From Cyanobacteria bacterium REEB67 (GTDB taxonomy: Bacteria; Cyanobacteriota; Vampirovibrionia; Obscuribacterales; Obscuribacteraceae), in the NCBI GenBank assembly GCA_018971775.1, contig JAGXAB010000044.1, positions 1-54,494 on the forward strand: a stretch of 54,494 nt of DNA, given 5' to 3'. The stretch's first letter is position 1; each line of letters opens with the position of its first letter. This document shows positions 16,135 through 25,475 of the stretch, one piece after another. Below the pieces are notes generated by a model. That model was not told the DNA's origin and made no database searches. It saw nothing but the letters and a program-made list of their open reading frames with translations. The position numbers and the translations under genes were made by a program.

Positions 16135-18735
16135 ATGTCTAACGATTTAGCCACACTCGAAAAAGAAAGTCCCTATCGCCTGCCTGATTTTGCCCTGCCG
16201 CTGGCCTACGAAATCACGCTCGCCCCCGATATGACGACTTTTAACTATGACGGTAGCACGACCATTGAGCTCGATATCCAGCGTCCGACAAACTTTATCG
16301 TCCTGAACTCCCTCGAGCTGATCATTGAATCAGCCGAAATCACGGCTGCCGGCCAGAAACAAAGGGCGCAAATCGAGATGCAGCCGGAACACGAGCGGGC
16401 AAAATTTACCTTTGCCGAAAAACTGCAAGCCGGCAAAGCCAGCCTGACAATTAACTTTAAAGGTGAAATCAATGAAAAGCTGCGCGGCTTTTATCGCAGC
16501 TCGCAAACACTTGAAGACGGTCAAAAAAACTGGTTCGCCTTAACCCAATTTGCAGCCAGTGACGCCAGGCGTGCCTTTCCCTGCTTCGACGAACCGGCCT
16601 TCAAGGCCACTTTCCAACTGACAATGAAACTCGACCAGGCTTTTACGGCCATATCGAACACAAAGATAGAATCGGAAAAAATTGAAGACGGCAAAGACGG
16701 TAAAAAAATTATCCGCTTCGGCCGCACCATGAAAATGGCCACTTATATAGTCGCCTTCGTCGTCGGCAAATTCGACGTCAGCGAAGCTGTTGATGTCGAC
16801 GGCATTCCCTTCCGCATCTACGCACCGCTCGGCAAGCTCAATCTCACTTCATTTTCACTGGCCATCGGTGCGGCGGCCCTTTCCTTTTTCAACAAGTATT
16901 ACGGCATCAAATATCCCGGCGACAAGATGGACATGATCGCTGTGCCCGACTTTGCCTTCGGCGCCATGGAAAATCTCGGCTGCGTCATCTACCGCGAAAA
17001 CGCCCTTCTGATCGATCCAGATAAAGCCTCTCAGGCCGAAAAAGAGCGCGTCGCCGATGTCGTCGCCCATGAGCTGGCCCACATGTGGTTCGGCAATCTG
17101 ACCACGATGAAATGGTGGAACGGTATCTGGTTGAACGAAGCCTTCGCCACTTTTATGGCCCTCGTCGCCGTAGATGCCTGGAAACCACAGTGGAAGCGCT
17201 TCGAAACTTTTGGCGTCTCAAGAGCGATGGCCTTCGCCACCGACGGCCTTGCAGCCACCCGCGCTATCGAATTTCCCGTCCAGAAGCCAGAAGAAGCAAA
17301 TGGCATGTTCGACATCCTCACTTACGAGAAAGGCGCTTCCGTCCTGCGCATGCTCGAACAATACATCGGCTCCGAACAATTCAAAAGCGGCGTCAATGCC
17401 TATTTGACAAAGCACAAATTTGCCAGCACCGAAACCAATGACCTCTGGGAAGCGCTGGCCGCCGCATCCGGCGAGCCGGTAAGCGAAATCATGAACAGCT
17501 GGATCTTCCAGGAAGGCCATCCCCTCGTCAAAGCCGAGCTAAATGGCGCCGGCGACACGCTCACCTTGAAGCAGGAACGTTTTTTCTATCTGGGCGAAAA
17601 TCAACCGGCCGATAAAAAAGCAACCCTTTTTCAGATCCCAGTATTACTCAAAGCAAAATCCAAAAACTCAACCGCGCTGATTGAAAAACGCGTCCTTCTG
17701 AACAGCGCCAAAATGTCCATAAAGCTGGACGAAGCGGTGGACTGGGTGCTGATCAATAGAGGCGGTCACGGCTTCTATCGCGTCGCCTACAGCGCCCCCC
17801 TGCTCGCCAGGCTGCAAGATGTCCTGCCATCGCTGACGGTGCTCGAGCGCTTCAACCTGGCCGGCGACCTCTGGGCTCTCACTTTGAACGGTACGGTGAA
17901 ACTGTCTGCCTTCCTGGAATTTATCGCTCTTTTCAAAGACGAGACCGACAAAAATGTCTGGACAGTCATTTTGACGGCGCTTCAGTATATTGATCGCGCC
18001 TTCGATAAGGACACAGTCAAACTATCGGCCTATACAAGAGACCTGCTCGATCCCACATACAGGCGCCTGGGCTGGCGGGCCGCCGACAATAAAAGCGAAA
18101 TCGACGAAGCAGAGTTGACCAAGCAGCTGCGAGGCCTGATCATCGGCACTCTCGGTACCGTCGGTCTGGACGAAGATGTCGTCACCGAGTGCGACAAACG
18201 CTACAGCACCTACCGGCAAGATCCAGTTGCCGCCGCCCTCGAACCGGATGTGCTCGGGGCGATGATCACGGTACTTGCTTATCACGGCGGAGCCGCTCGC
18301 TACGCAGAGTTTGAAAGAGCCTTTAGCGCCGCCCCCTCACCCCAGGAGCAAGAGCGCTATATGTACGCCCTGGCGGCCTTCAGAGATGAGAGCCTCTTGC
18401 GTAAGACTCTGGCCAAAACATTGAGCGGCGAGATCCGTTCGCAAAGCGCACCATATGTGGTGCGCGGCGTCATGCTCAACCCCTGGGGCCGCAATGTCGG
18501 CTGGCAATTTACCCAGGATAACTGGGAAAGGGCGCGTACAGTCTTCCCGAGCCAGATCATCACTCGCATGATTGAAGGCATCACCGGACTGATCGATCCT
18601 GCGATGGCCGCTCAGGTCTTCCAGTTTTTCGCCGCTCATCCGGTGCCGGAGGGCCAGAAAACAACCGATCAACATCTGGAAAAATTGAAAGTCGCTCTCG
18701 CTTTCAAGCAAAGAGAAAAGAGCTATTTTCAATAG
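16135..18735 (+). CDS. M1-family zinc aminopeptidase
   Basis: 866 residues. The exopeptidase motif GAMENLG lies near residue 277. The zinc site is HELAHMWFGN (His312, Glu313, His316) with the third ligand Glu335 in LNEAF, an exact HExxH-x18-E. DARRAFPCFDEPAFKATF and LTQFAASDARR are typical of the puromycin-sensitive / ERAP / tricorn-interacting-factor branch, and the long C-terminal ERAP1_C-like helical region (from about 560) fits the same branch. No signal peptide, so probably cytosolic. ATG 16135 is chosen over an upstream in-frame TTG (16129) because AAGGTAG lies at the right distance in front of it. It likely trims N-terminal residues from peptides, downstream of proteases such as ClpAP. 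Confidence 0.92.
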   Translation: MSNDLATLEKESPYRLPDFALPLAYEITLAPDMTTFNYDGSTTIELDIQRPTNFIVLNSLELIIESAEITAAGQKQRAQIEMQPEHERAKFTFAEKLQAGKASLTINFKGEINEKLRGFYRSSQTLEDGQKNWFALTQFAASDARRAFPCFDEPAFKATFQLTMKLDQAFTAISNTKIESEKIEDGKDGKKIIRFGRTMKMATYIVAFVVGKFDVSEAVDVDGIPFRIYAPLGKLNLTSFSLAIGAAALSFFNKYYGIKYPGDKMDMIAVPDFAFGAMENLGCVIYRENALLIDPDKASQAEKERVADVVAHELAHMWFGNLTTMKWWNGIWLNEAFATFMALVAVDAWKPQWKRFETFGVSRAMAFATDGLAATRAIEFPVQKPEEANGMFDILTYEKGASVLRMLEQYIGSEQFKSGVNAYLTKHKFASTETNDLWEALAAASGEPVSEIMNSWIFQEGHPLVKAELNGAGDTLTLKQERFFYLGENQPADKKATLFQIPVLLKAKSKNSTALIEKRVLLNSAKMSIKLDEAVDWVLINRGGHGFYRVAYSAPLLARLQDVLPSLTVLERFNLAGDLWALTLNGTVKLSAFLEFIALFKDETDKNVWTVILTALQYIDRAFDKDTVKLSAYTRDLLDPTYRRLGWRAADNKSEIDEAELTKQLRGLIIGTLGTVGLDEDVVTECDKRYSTYRQDPVAAALEPDVLGAMITVLAYHGGAARYAEFERAFSAAPSPQEQERYMYALAAFRDESLLRKTLAKTLSGEIRSQSAPYVVRGVMLNPWGRNVGWQFTQDNWERARTVFPSQIITRMIEGITGLIDPAMAAQVFQFFAAHPVPEGQKTTDQHLEKLKVALAFKQREKSYFQ

Positions 18736-20966
18736 GCAATCGAGTGCGTCTCATAGGGAAGAGGCGGCAATCCAAGTTTTTGGCGGCGGGCCATAACAGC
18801 CCGAGCGGCGCTGTTGACCTGAGGCAGGAGAGCAAAAAGCTTCTGCCTGTCCGACGGCCGCCAGTCCAGGAGCCGCATGCGCAATTCCCCAATGAATTTC
18901 AATTTGGCCAGTTCAGGAATCTGTTCTGGCTTTATTCTGCAGCCGGCGATATCGAGCGCCTTCAAACTTTTTATTTTTCCCAGCGCCAGGAGTGAGGCAC
19001 TGTCCAGACTATGTTGCTCTAGGCGCAGCAGTGTAAGAGAGGGGCAGTTCGCCAGGGCATTCAGACCGTCAGCGCTCACCGAGCACTCTTTCAAGGATAA
19101 TTCTTTCAGGTGGGTCGAGCCTCGCAAACCCACTAAAACCTGGTCAAAATCGGCAAATCCAACACAGGAAAGACTCTCCAAACTGGACAAAATGTCGGCT
19201 CCGGCCAGGGCGGCTGCGGTGACCGACGTTTCATGGATGACCAGTTTTTTCAACGTTTTTTTATGCCGCGACAGGCTCTTAAATATCGAGTCGGGCTGTC
19301 GTACTTTATAGAACTTCAAATATTGAAGATCTCGCCAGCTCGCAGTCGCTTCTACAAGGGCGACGGTTCGGCCATCTTCATCCGCTTCCTGCTTTTCATC
19401 GAGAAAAGTATCAAGAAGGTTTTCGCTATTGAGAATGAGGCCGTTCAACTCATTGGCACCAAATTTGGTAAGCACTTCCGGAGTGCTCCAGGCACCGCGG
19501 TCTCTCCCGAAGTCCAGGCTCAAATAGATGGGGATATTGGGCGGCACGGGCACATCGCCTCGGGCCGCAACAGAAATATCATCTGGCACATAGTTATCGA
19601 ATCCGGCAACATCAAGAGCGCCGTGAGCCCAGGTCAATTCGCCGATCGGAATCTGCGGAAAATGAAAAATACGCATGCCGCTTTTGGCATCAACAGTGCT
19701 CTCGATTTTTTTGAGCCCAGCGAAGCAAGCACGCTGCCGATCTAATTCCGGATCAACCCTCCTGGCTGCAGCCAGGGCCTGATCATGCCGGGTGGAACGG
19801 TCGGCGCTCAAGAGAATAAGCGGGGCCCTGGCCGTCGGCCTGGCCGCAAAGACAAAAAAGCGGGCACCGGCAATGGTGACAAAAACAGCTGTCGCACAAA
19901 CGATGGCGGTGACGATCCTATTGCGCTGACGGGCGCCGGCCCGGTCCACGGCGAAACGCCTATCCATAATTTCAAAATGGCTGTCTGCTGCCGTTCTGAA
20001 ACCAGTCTCCAGGACTTTGCCAACCGTTTTATTAGCCCGCAAACGCTCCAGATCATGGGCCAATTGTTCCATCGTTTGGTAGCGATCGGCTGGTCGCTTG
20101 GCGAGCATTTTGCCGAGAATGGCTTCCATCTCATCGGAGGCGAAGCGACTGCCCATACTCTCGAGCGTCGGAGGGCTGGCCTGTTGATGCATGACCACGG
20201 TGTGCAGAGCGCTTTCACCCTTAAAAGGCGGTTGACCGGCAAGGGTCTCAAAAAGTGTGCAACCGAGCGAATAGATATCGGCGCGTTGATCGATTTCATT
20301 GCCCATGCACTGCTCGGGACTCATATAATACGGACTACCGAAAATCTCGCCGGGGGCGGTCAAACTCTGTTGCTCTCCGGAAGCCAATTTGGCGATGCCG
20401 AAATCGACGATCTTGGGCGTCGGATAGCGCGCCCCGGAATCAACAAGGACGATATTGCCCGGCTTTACGTCCCGATGGACGATGCCACGCGCATGGGCGT
20501 AGCCAAATCCGGCGGCGAGCTGAATAAACATATCGACAATCTCAGCCAGACTGAGAGCCAGTTTGTCGGCAATGCATTCGGACAGAGTGACGCCATAGAG
20601 CAAATCCATCACATAATAGGGACAATCGCCGCCGTCCACACCCATATTATAAATTTTGACAATATTTGCATGATCCAGTCTGGCAATCGCCCTTCCCTCC
20701 GACTGGAAACGCTGCCAGCTAACGGGATTGACTTGATCGGGGGCGAGCACTTTGAGAGCATAATCCTGGTGCAAGACAAGGTGTTCGGCGCTGAAAACAT
20801 AACCCATGCCGCCACGTCCGATCAGTCCCTTGAGGCGATAAGTCTCACCGATAATATCGCCAGATTCTAAGAGGCGACTGGTTTTGCCGCCGGACTGAAG
20901 TTTAATCGGAGTGTAATCGAGTTTGCCTTCATAGCTGTCCATTTCATTACGATAGCAGAAAGGCAC
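18729..20966 (-). CDS. Membrane Ser/Thr protein kinase with C-terminal leucine-rich repeats
   Basis: About 745 residues. Kinase domain about 44-310: glycine loop GRGGMGYVF (50-58), catalytic Lys72 (ALKVL), HRDVKPGN (164-171) and DFG (188-190), GSPYYMSPEQC in the activation segment. All catalytic residues are present. A single transmembrane helix (about 346-372, VTAIVCATAVFVTIAG) separates it from an outside region of 370 residues. That region holds a beta-rich stretch and then leucine-rich repeat-like segments (LKELSLKECSVSADGLNAL, LTLLRLEQHSLDSASLLAL, LKALDIAGCRI). The start is uncertain: GTG 20966 or ATG 20942, neither with a good ribosome site. It lies 6 bases after the histidine kinase stop, so the two are co-transcribed. 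LRRs outside suggest ligand sensing; this is inferred. Confidence 0.88.
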   Translation of the reverse strand: MPFCYRNEMDSYEGKLDYTPIKLQSGGKTSRLLESGDIIGETYRLKGLIGRGGMGYVFSAEHLVLHQDYALKVLAPDQVNPVSWQRFQSEGRAIARLDHANIVKIYNMGVDGGDCPYYVMDLLYGVTLSECIADKLALSLAEIVDMFIQLAAGFGYAHARGIVHRDVKPGNIVLVDSGARYPTPKIVDFGIAKLASGEQQSLTAPGEIFGSPYYMSPEQCMGNEIDQRADIYSLGCTLFETLAGQPPFKGESALHTVVMHQQASPPTLESMGSRFASDEMEAILGKMLAKRPADRYQTMEQLAHDLERLRANKTVGKVLETGFRTAADSHFEIMDRRFAVDRAGARQRNRIVTAIVCATAVFVTIAGARFFVFAARPTARAPLILLSADRSTRHDQALAAARRVDPELDRQRACFAGLKKIESTVDAKSGMRIFHFPQIPIGELTWAHGALDVAGFDNYVPDDISVAARGDVPVPPNIPIYLSLDFGRDRGAWSTPEVLTKFGANELNGLILNSENLLDTFLDEKQEADEDGRTVALVEATASWRDLQYLKFYKVRQPDSIFKSLSRHKKTLKKLVIHETSVTAAALAGADILSSLESLSCVGFADFDQVLVGLRGSTHLKELSLKECSVSADGLNALANCPSLTLLRLEQHSLDSASLLALGKIKSLKALDIAGCRIKPEQIPELAKLKFIGELRMRLLDWRPSDRQKLFALLPQVNSAARAVMARRQKLGLPPLPYETHSIAY

Positions 20967-20972
20967 AATCGC

Positions 20973-22676
20973 TTACTGAGCAGCCGGCAGTTCAAACCAG
21001 AATTTGGCACCGCGCAATTCGCCCACTTCCACGCCTATCCGTCCGCCTTGCTGTTCGACAAGCGCTTTGCTGATCGCCAGCCCGAGACCGGTCCCCTTAA
21101 CGCCATTATTGGTTGGCGTCGCCTGGCTGCCAGTGGCTTGTTGAAACATACCAAAGATTTTGGGCACATCCGATACGGCAATACCCGGCCCCTCGTCAGC
21201 GACGGAACAACGGACCGTGGCGGGATCGCTGGTGGGCTCGACAGAGACATGAATACTGCTCTCGCTCGGCGAATATTTAATGGCATTGGAGACGAGATTG
21301 GTCATCACTTGAATCGTACAATCGCGGTCGCATTTAGCGCGGATCTGCTCCGAGCCGCTCAGCTCGACCGTCACACCGGCTCGCGAAGCCATGCCCTCGA
21401 GACCGGCCACGGCAGCAAGTGCTACCTCGTGCAGAGAGAGCGCCTCCTTCTGCATCTCGAAATTGCCGGAAGCGATTTTTTTCAAATCGAGATAGTCGTC
21501 GATTAAACGTGAGAGGCGTTTGGCCGCCTCCACGCTGCCGTTAGCAAGCTCGATGCCGCGGGCGTTCAGACTACCCACCAAACCACTCTGGAAAAGCTGC
21601 AGAGAGCCCAGCATCGAAGCTAGAGGTGAGCGGATTTCGTGGGCGACGATGGCATAAAATTCGCTGATGCGCGCCTCTCCTTTTTTGCGCTCGGTAATAT
21701 CGCGTACCGAAGCGATAAATGAAACTTTGTCCGAGAGATCGATCTGCGTAATCACCGCCTCGACCGCAATTGGCGCCCCGTCAGGCCTCTGAGCGTCAAA
21801 CTCAATCAACTTACCGAGAATGAGCGGGCCGCCTATAGCGATATAGTCCCCTTTGCCCTGCAATAGAAAATCTATCGACTGGCCAATCATTTGATCGGCA
21901 GGACGACCAAATAGAGCCTGGGCCGGGGAATTGACACTGGTAATTTTTCGCTCGCCGTCAAAAGTAATCAGGCTCTCACCGACCGTGTTAAAAAGCGCCT
22001 TGAGCTCACGCTGGGAATCGAGAATATCTTTGATCTGCACCTTGATCGTCCTGGTCATCGGTAAAAAGATCAAAAACACCTCGCAAGTGAGTAAAGAAAG
22101 CGTCAAGGCAAGGACGATCAATTCAGTATTTTTGATATTACTGACCTGGATTTTCGCCTCGCGATCATACTGGCTGACAGCGCGATCGAGGACGGCGACA
22201 AGCTTCTCCGGTCCCTCTGCGCAAAGGTAGAGACGGTCGGCATTGTTCGAGCGAAGCGCGGAGTCGGGGGTTTGCAGCAAATGTCTGGCATGCTCGAGAT
22301 ACATGCATACTTTTGCATCTAAAACTTCGGGCTTCTCAAAATAGAGCTGACGCATGGCCGGCGAGAGAGTGGTGGGAAGGCCAAATTGACCTGTACCCTG
22401 CGTCAAAGCTTGATGATCGGCAGCCATCAAGTCGATGGCCTGCCCGAGTCTCTGACGCGCTTCGGCTCTGGCGGCAGGCGTTTCGGCCGCCACAAGCGCG
22501 GCGGCATAATAGGCAATCGATATGGTCAGGCGTCTCTGTTTGCCGCTGATATTAATAATCGTCGAGCTATTATCCTGCTTTTTAATGATCGAATCGACGA
22601 TCAAAAATCCACACACCGAAAATAGGGCAATCAAGCCCAGGGCAAGGACGTAGCTGACTGTAACCAACTTCAACAT
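20973..22676 (-). CDS. Membrane sensor histidine kinase with PilJ-like and PAS domains
   Basis: 567 residues. Membrane helix 1 is about 8-30. A PilJ/NarX-type sensor region (about 40-180) begins with INISGKQRRLTISIAYYAAA, and helix 2 is about 185-207. A PAS domain (about 222-330) ends in IASVRDITERKKGE. The HisKA dimerisation domain carries the phospho-acceptor His346 in YAIVAHEIRSPLA. The HATPase domain has NLVSNAIKYSP, DEGPGI and GTGLGLAI. All catalytic motifs are intact. No response regulator is adjacent, so it is an orphan kinase; its partner may be elsewhere. The Ser/Thr kinase that follows by 6 bases is an interesting neighbour. ATG start at 22676. Confidence 0.92.
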   Translation of the reverse strand: MLKLVTVSYVLALGLIALFSVCGFLIVDSIIKKQDNSSTIINISGKQRRLTISIAYYAAALVAAETPAARAEARQRLGQAIDLMAADHQALTQGTGQFGLPTTLSPAMRQLYFEKPEVLDAKVCMYLEHARHLLQTPDSALRSNNADRLYLCAEGPEKLVAVLDRAVSQYDREAKIQVSNIKNTELIVLALTLSLLTCEVFLIFLPMTRTIKVQIKDILDSQRELKALFNTVGESLITFDGERKITSVNSPAQALFGRPADQMIGQSIDFLLQGKGDYIAIGGPLILGKLIEFDAQRPDGAPIAVEAVITQIDLSDKVSFIASVRDITERKKGEARISEFYAIVAHEIRSPLASMLGSLQLFQSGLVGSLNARGIELANGSVEAAKRLSRLIDDYLDLKKIASGNFEMQKEALSLHEVALAAVAGLEGMASRAGVTVELSGSEQIRAKCDRDCTIQVMTNLVSNAIKYSPSESSIHVSVEPTSDPATVRCSVADEGPGIAVSDVPKIFGMFQQATGSQATPTNNGVKGTGLGLAISKALVEQQGGRIGVEVGELRGAKFWFELPAAQ

Positions 22677-22774
22677 CGAAACTACTCATACATTCGAACA
22701 AACAGAACTAAACGTATATTATGACAGTATAGTCGCACTTAAAACGCACGTTCGAGAGCGGCGCGAAATTGCCT

Positions 22775-24400
22775 TTATTTTCGGGGTCTACCTTCAATCA
22801 AACACTCCAGACGTTTAAGCAGTGCCTGCGCCCCGGCGCTCCGGAGCATATGAAGAGAGGAGAGCGCTTCTCGATGAGCGGCGTCAAAGTCCCCCTGATC
22901 AAAAAAGGTACGGGCCACGGCCAGATGCTTGGCCGCCTTCGCCACCGTATCATTGGCCAGAGCCGCTCCGCTCAGACCGAGGCCGGTACCACGCTCCAAG
23001 TCGACGGCCCAGGCCTTTAGCTTTGCTCTGTTGCCCGGATTGTCGGCAAGCCAAAAAGAAGACTGACCATCGTCCATGACCAAAAGCCAATCCGAAGCGC
23101 CAAGCAAAGTCTGGTAGAAGGAAAGACCATGCGCCAAGACGACAGCGTCGATATCGCCACTGGCAGCAAACTTGCGCCAGGCAGAGAGGTCCGTGCGATC
23201 ATCATTTTGAGCATTGATCACCTGCAGCCATTTTTTATAAAAGGCCGCGTCGAAGAGGAACAGCCGGCTGTCGATGTAGACAGGTGGACCCTGCAAAAAA
23301 ATCAAACGCGAACCGGATATGGTGTCATTAAAGATATGGCTGTCGCGCTTTAGATGACCAGCTACAAATTGCAGCGTCTCCGCTGCTCCGAGATAGGCAC
23401 GCCGTGCCGCTGCTTCGTCCGGATAGCGACTGATGCTCAGTATCAGTCCAAAAAGGAGTGAAGCGACAAACCAGACCACATCATTTTTTTGGCCGCCAGC
23501 TCCGGTCGATTTAACGGACGCAGCTTCATAGAAGGAAGCCAGACTGAGACCAACAAAGGGCCAGGACAAAATCACGCCAAGGGGCTGCAGACGAGCCACG
23601 GCAAGGCCGGCCAACAGTGCGGTCAGAGAGATGACCAGGCCAACCACAGGCACGTTTTTGTGTTTAATCACAAGCAAAGTCAGAGCGACGAACACATAAA
23701 TATTAGCCGGATCAAGAAGGAGCCTGGTCAGATAAAGAGGCTGCAGCTCGTTGCAAGAAGTCGGATCGGTATGGACAAAAATATTGAGTGATTGCAGGAT
23801 CGTCGTCACATCGAAAGGAGTGACAAACAAGGCCAGAAACGAAAAGGCAAAAACGTAAAGAAGGGAGCGTTCGCGCCTGCAAAAGAGCAGGTAAGCACCG
23901 ATCAAAAGAGGCCCGAGCAAAGCAAAGCAGTGCATATTGGTCCAGAATAAGACAATCACCGGCAAAAAATAAATGCTTTTGCTCGCGGGAGCGGCGCGCC
24001 AGCGCTCGAGGATGGCCAGGAAGAAAAAGGCGGCCAAGTAGGTGACCAGCTGTGGTCGGGCAAAGAACCAGAACGGCGTCAGGGCCGGGGCGAGCAGTGC
24101 AAAGCTCAGAGCAAGAGGGAGGCCGCGCCGTAGCCACTGAAGCGGCAGGGCACAGAGAACCAGAAAAGCGGATATGGACAGGGCAACGGCAGCGACGGCA
24201 AGAAGACCGCCACCACGATAGAGCAGTGCACAGAGGACCTCGAACAACCACTGATAACAAATAAAGGGTCGCTCTGTCGAAGTCCAGGTAAAAATATCGA
24301 ACTGAGGCAAACGGCCATGCTCGAGGATGTACTGACCGGTGGCTAGCAACCAGCCGGTATCACCACCACCGGCAAGGACGCTGACACTGCCGCGCCACAA
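22775..24400 (-). CDS. Polytopic membrane protein, glycosyltransferase-like, start unresolved
   Basis: 541 residues from a TTG at 24400. About 10 transmembrane helices occupy the first 330 residues, followed by a soluble C-terminal part with a TPR-like helical end (HLAVARTFFDQGDFDAAHREAL). GGDTGWLLATGQYILEHG and ARPQLVTYLAAFFFL resemble the first loop of GT39/PMT-like membrane proteins (GxDxxxHLaxG), but I do not see a clear catalytic motif, so the enzyme call is tentative. The frame is open further upstream and encodes the expected first helix (RFIFLSCSLGLCIFSLLW) directly before the TTG, yet no in-frame ATG, GTG or TTG precedes it. A one-base frameshift in an A6 run (24461-24466) or a CTG start at 24448 would explain this. 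Confidence 0.65.
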   Translation of the reverse strand: MWRGSVSVLAGGGDTGWLLATGQYILEHGRLPQFDIFTWTSTERPFICYQWLFEVLCALLYRGGGLLAVAAVALSISAFLVLCALPLQWLRRGLPLALSFALLAPALTPFWFFARPQLVTYLAAFFFLAILERWRAAPASKSIYFLPVIVLFWTNMHCFALLGPLLIGAYLLFCRRERSLLYVFAFSFLALFVTPFDVTTILQSLNIFVHTDPTSCNELQPLYLTRLLLDPANIYVFVALTLLVIKHKNVPVVGLVISLTALLAGLAVARLQPLGVILSWPFVGLSLASFYEAASVKSTGAGGQKNDVVWFVASLLFGLILSISRYPDEAAARRAYLGAAETLQFVAGHLKRDSHIFNDTISGSRLIFLQGPPVYIDSRLFLFDAAFYKKWLQVINAQNDDRTDLSAWRKFAASGDIDAVVLAHGLSFYQTLLGASDWLLVMDDGQSSFWLADNPGNRAKLKAWAVDLERGTGLGLSGAALANDTVAKAAKHLAVARTFFDQGDFDAAHREALSSLHMLRSAGAQALLKRLECLIEGRPRK

Positions 24401-24540
24401 AGAGAAGATGCAGAGGCCGAGACTGCACGATAAAAAAATAAATCGCAGCGCCGGTCTGGCAAAAAATTCAGTAGCGCCGAAGCGGCTGCGGCCATCACTC
24501 GATAGCGATGAGAATGGCCCGGCACTATGCCCGCCGGCCG

Positions 24541-25470
24541 CTATGACTTCGAGCTGCCTTCAGGCAGGGCCGCGGCCTGAGCCGAAGGGTTAGACAGTAA
24601 TGGCGCCGCAGCGATAGCGGTAGTAGCCGCTATTGCTGCGGCGCCGTAAGCAAAGTCAATCTCGTTTTTAGCAAAAGCCTTATAAATGGCCAGATTCAAT
24701 TCGCTGCGCAAGGTATTGGGACGGCTCAGATAGTCCTTTGTATAAACACGCAGGATAAAGTTGATCGCCTTTTCGCCGTATTCTTCAAACACTACATCCG
24801 GTGCCGGCTCGGTCAGCACGCCCGGATGACTGCGAGCGACGTCTAGCAAAACTTCCATCACTTTTTGAGGCCTGGCCGAATGGGCGACGGGGACCGGATA
24901 ACTGAAGCGAACGATATCGCTGGAATGACTCCAGTTGGTGATTTTGCCTTTGATAAAATCGGCATTCGGGACAATGATGGCAATATTATCGTTGGTCAAC
25001 ATCGTCGTCGCCCGCAGCGAAATTTTGATCACATCGCCAGTGACGCCGTCGACGGCGATGCGATCGCCTACCTTGATCGGACGTTCGATCAATAAAGTGA
25101 CGCCGGCAACGAAATTGCTCGTCACCTGCTGCAAGCCAAAACTTATACCCAGGCCGAGAGCACCGGCGATAACGGTAATCGAGCTCAGATCGATGCCGGC
25201 GGTCTGTAAAATAATGATCAAGCCGACGGTCAAAAACAAGCCGCGCCCAAGCGAGGCGAGCGTCTGCCGGATGCCTACATCGAGACTTGTGCGGGTGAGC
25301 AAACGCGTCTCTATCCAACCTTTGGCGCGGTCGGTAAACCAGACCAGGACGACAAAAAGAGTAAGCACATAGATCAGGTGCCAGAGCGATATCGTCGATT
25401 TGCCGATCGGTAAAAAAGGCGTCTGAAAAACGCTGTTTAACTGGGCCAGAAATTTTTCCAGACTGTGCAA
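24541..25470 (-). CDS. MscS-type small-conductance mechanosensitive channel
   Basis: 309 residues with three transmembrane helices (about 24-44, 66-86 and 93-120). The pore helix region is AGALGLGISFGLQQVTSNFVAG, and the beta domain has ERPIKVGDRIAVDGVTGDV and TMLTNDNIAIIVPNADF, both hallmark MscS blocks. It opens under membrane tension to release osmolytes, from family knowledge. The only start in frame is TTG 25470, because a stop lies four codons upstream. It is 5 bases after the clpA stop, with GAGG overlapping the end of clpA, so it is translationally linked to clpA. The C-terminal tail is Ala-rich and runs on to the membrane-protein gene downstream. Confidence 0.9.
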   Translation of the reverse strand: MHSLEKFLAQLNSVFQTPFLPIGKSTISLWHLIYVLTLFVVLVWFTDRAKGWIETRLLTRTSLDVGIRQTLASLGRGLFLTVGLIIILQTAGIDLSSITVIAGALGLGISFGLQQVTSNFVAGVTLLIERPIKVGDRIAVDGVTGDVIKISLRATTMLTNDNIAIIVPNADFIKGKITNWSHSSDIVRFSYPVPVAHSARPQKVMEVLLDVARSHPGVLTEPAPDVVFEEYGEKAINFILRVYTKDYLSRPNTLRSELNLAIYKAFAKNEIDFAYGAAAIAATTAIAAAPLLSNPSAQAAALPEGSSKS

Positions 25471-25475
25471 AAGCT

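Noticed and set aside
19785..20870. 361-residue + strand frame opposite the Ser/Thr kinase
   Set aside because: Antisense to an intact kinase domain with all catalytic motifs; no independent support.
20973..22676. Chemoreceptor reading of the PilJ-like N-terminus
   Set aside because: No methyl-accepting signalling domain follows; HisKA and HATPase motifs make it a histidine kinase.
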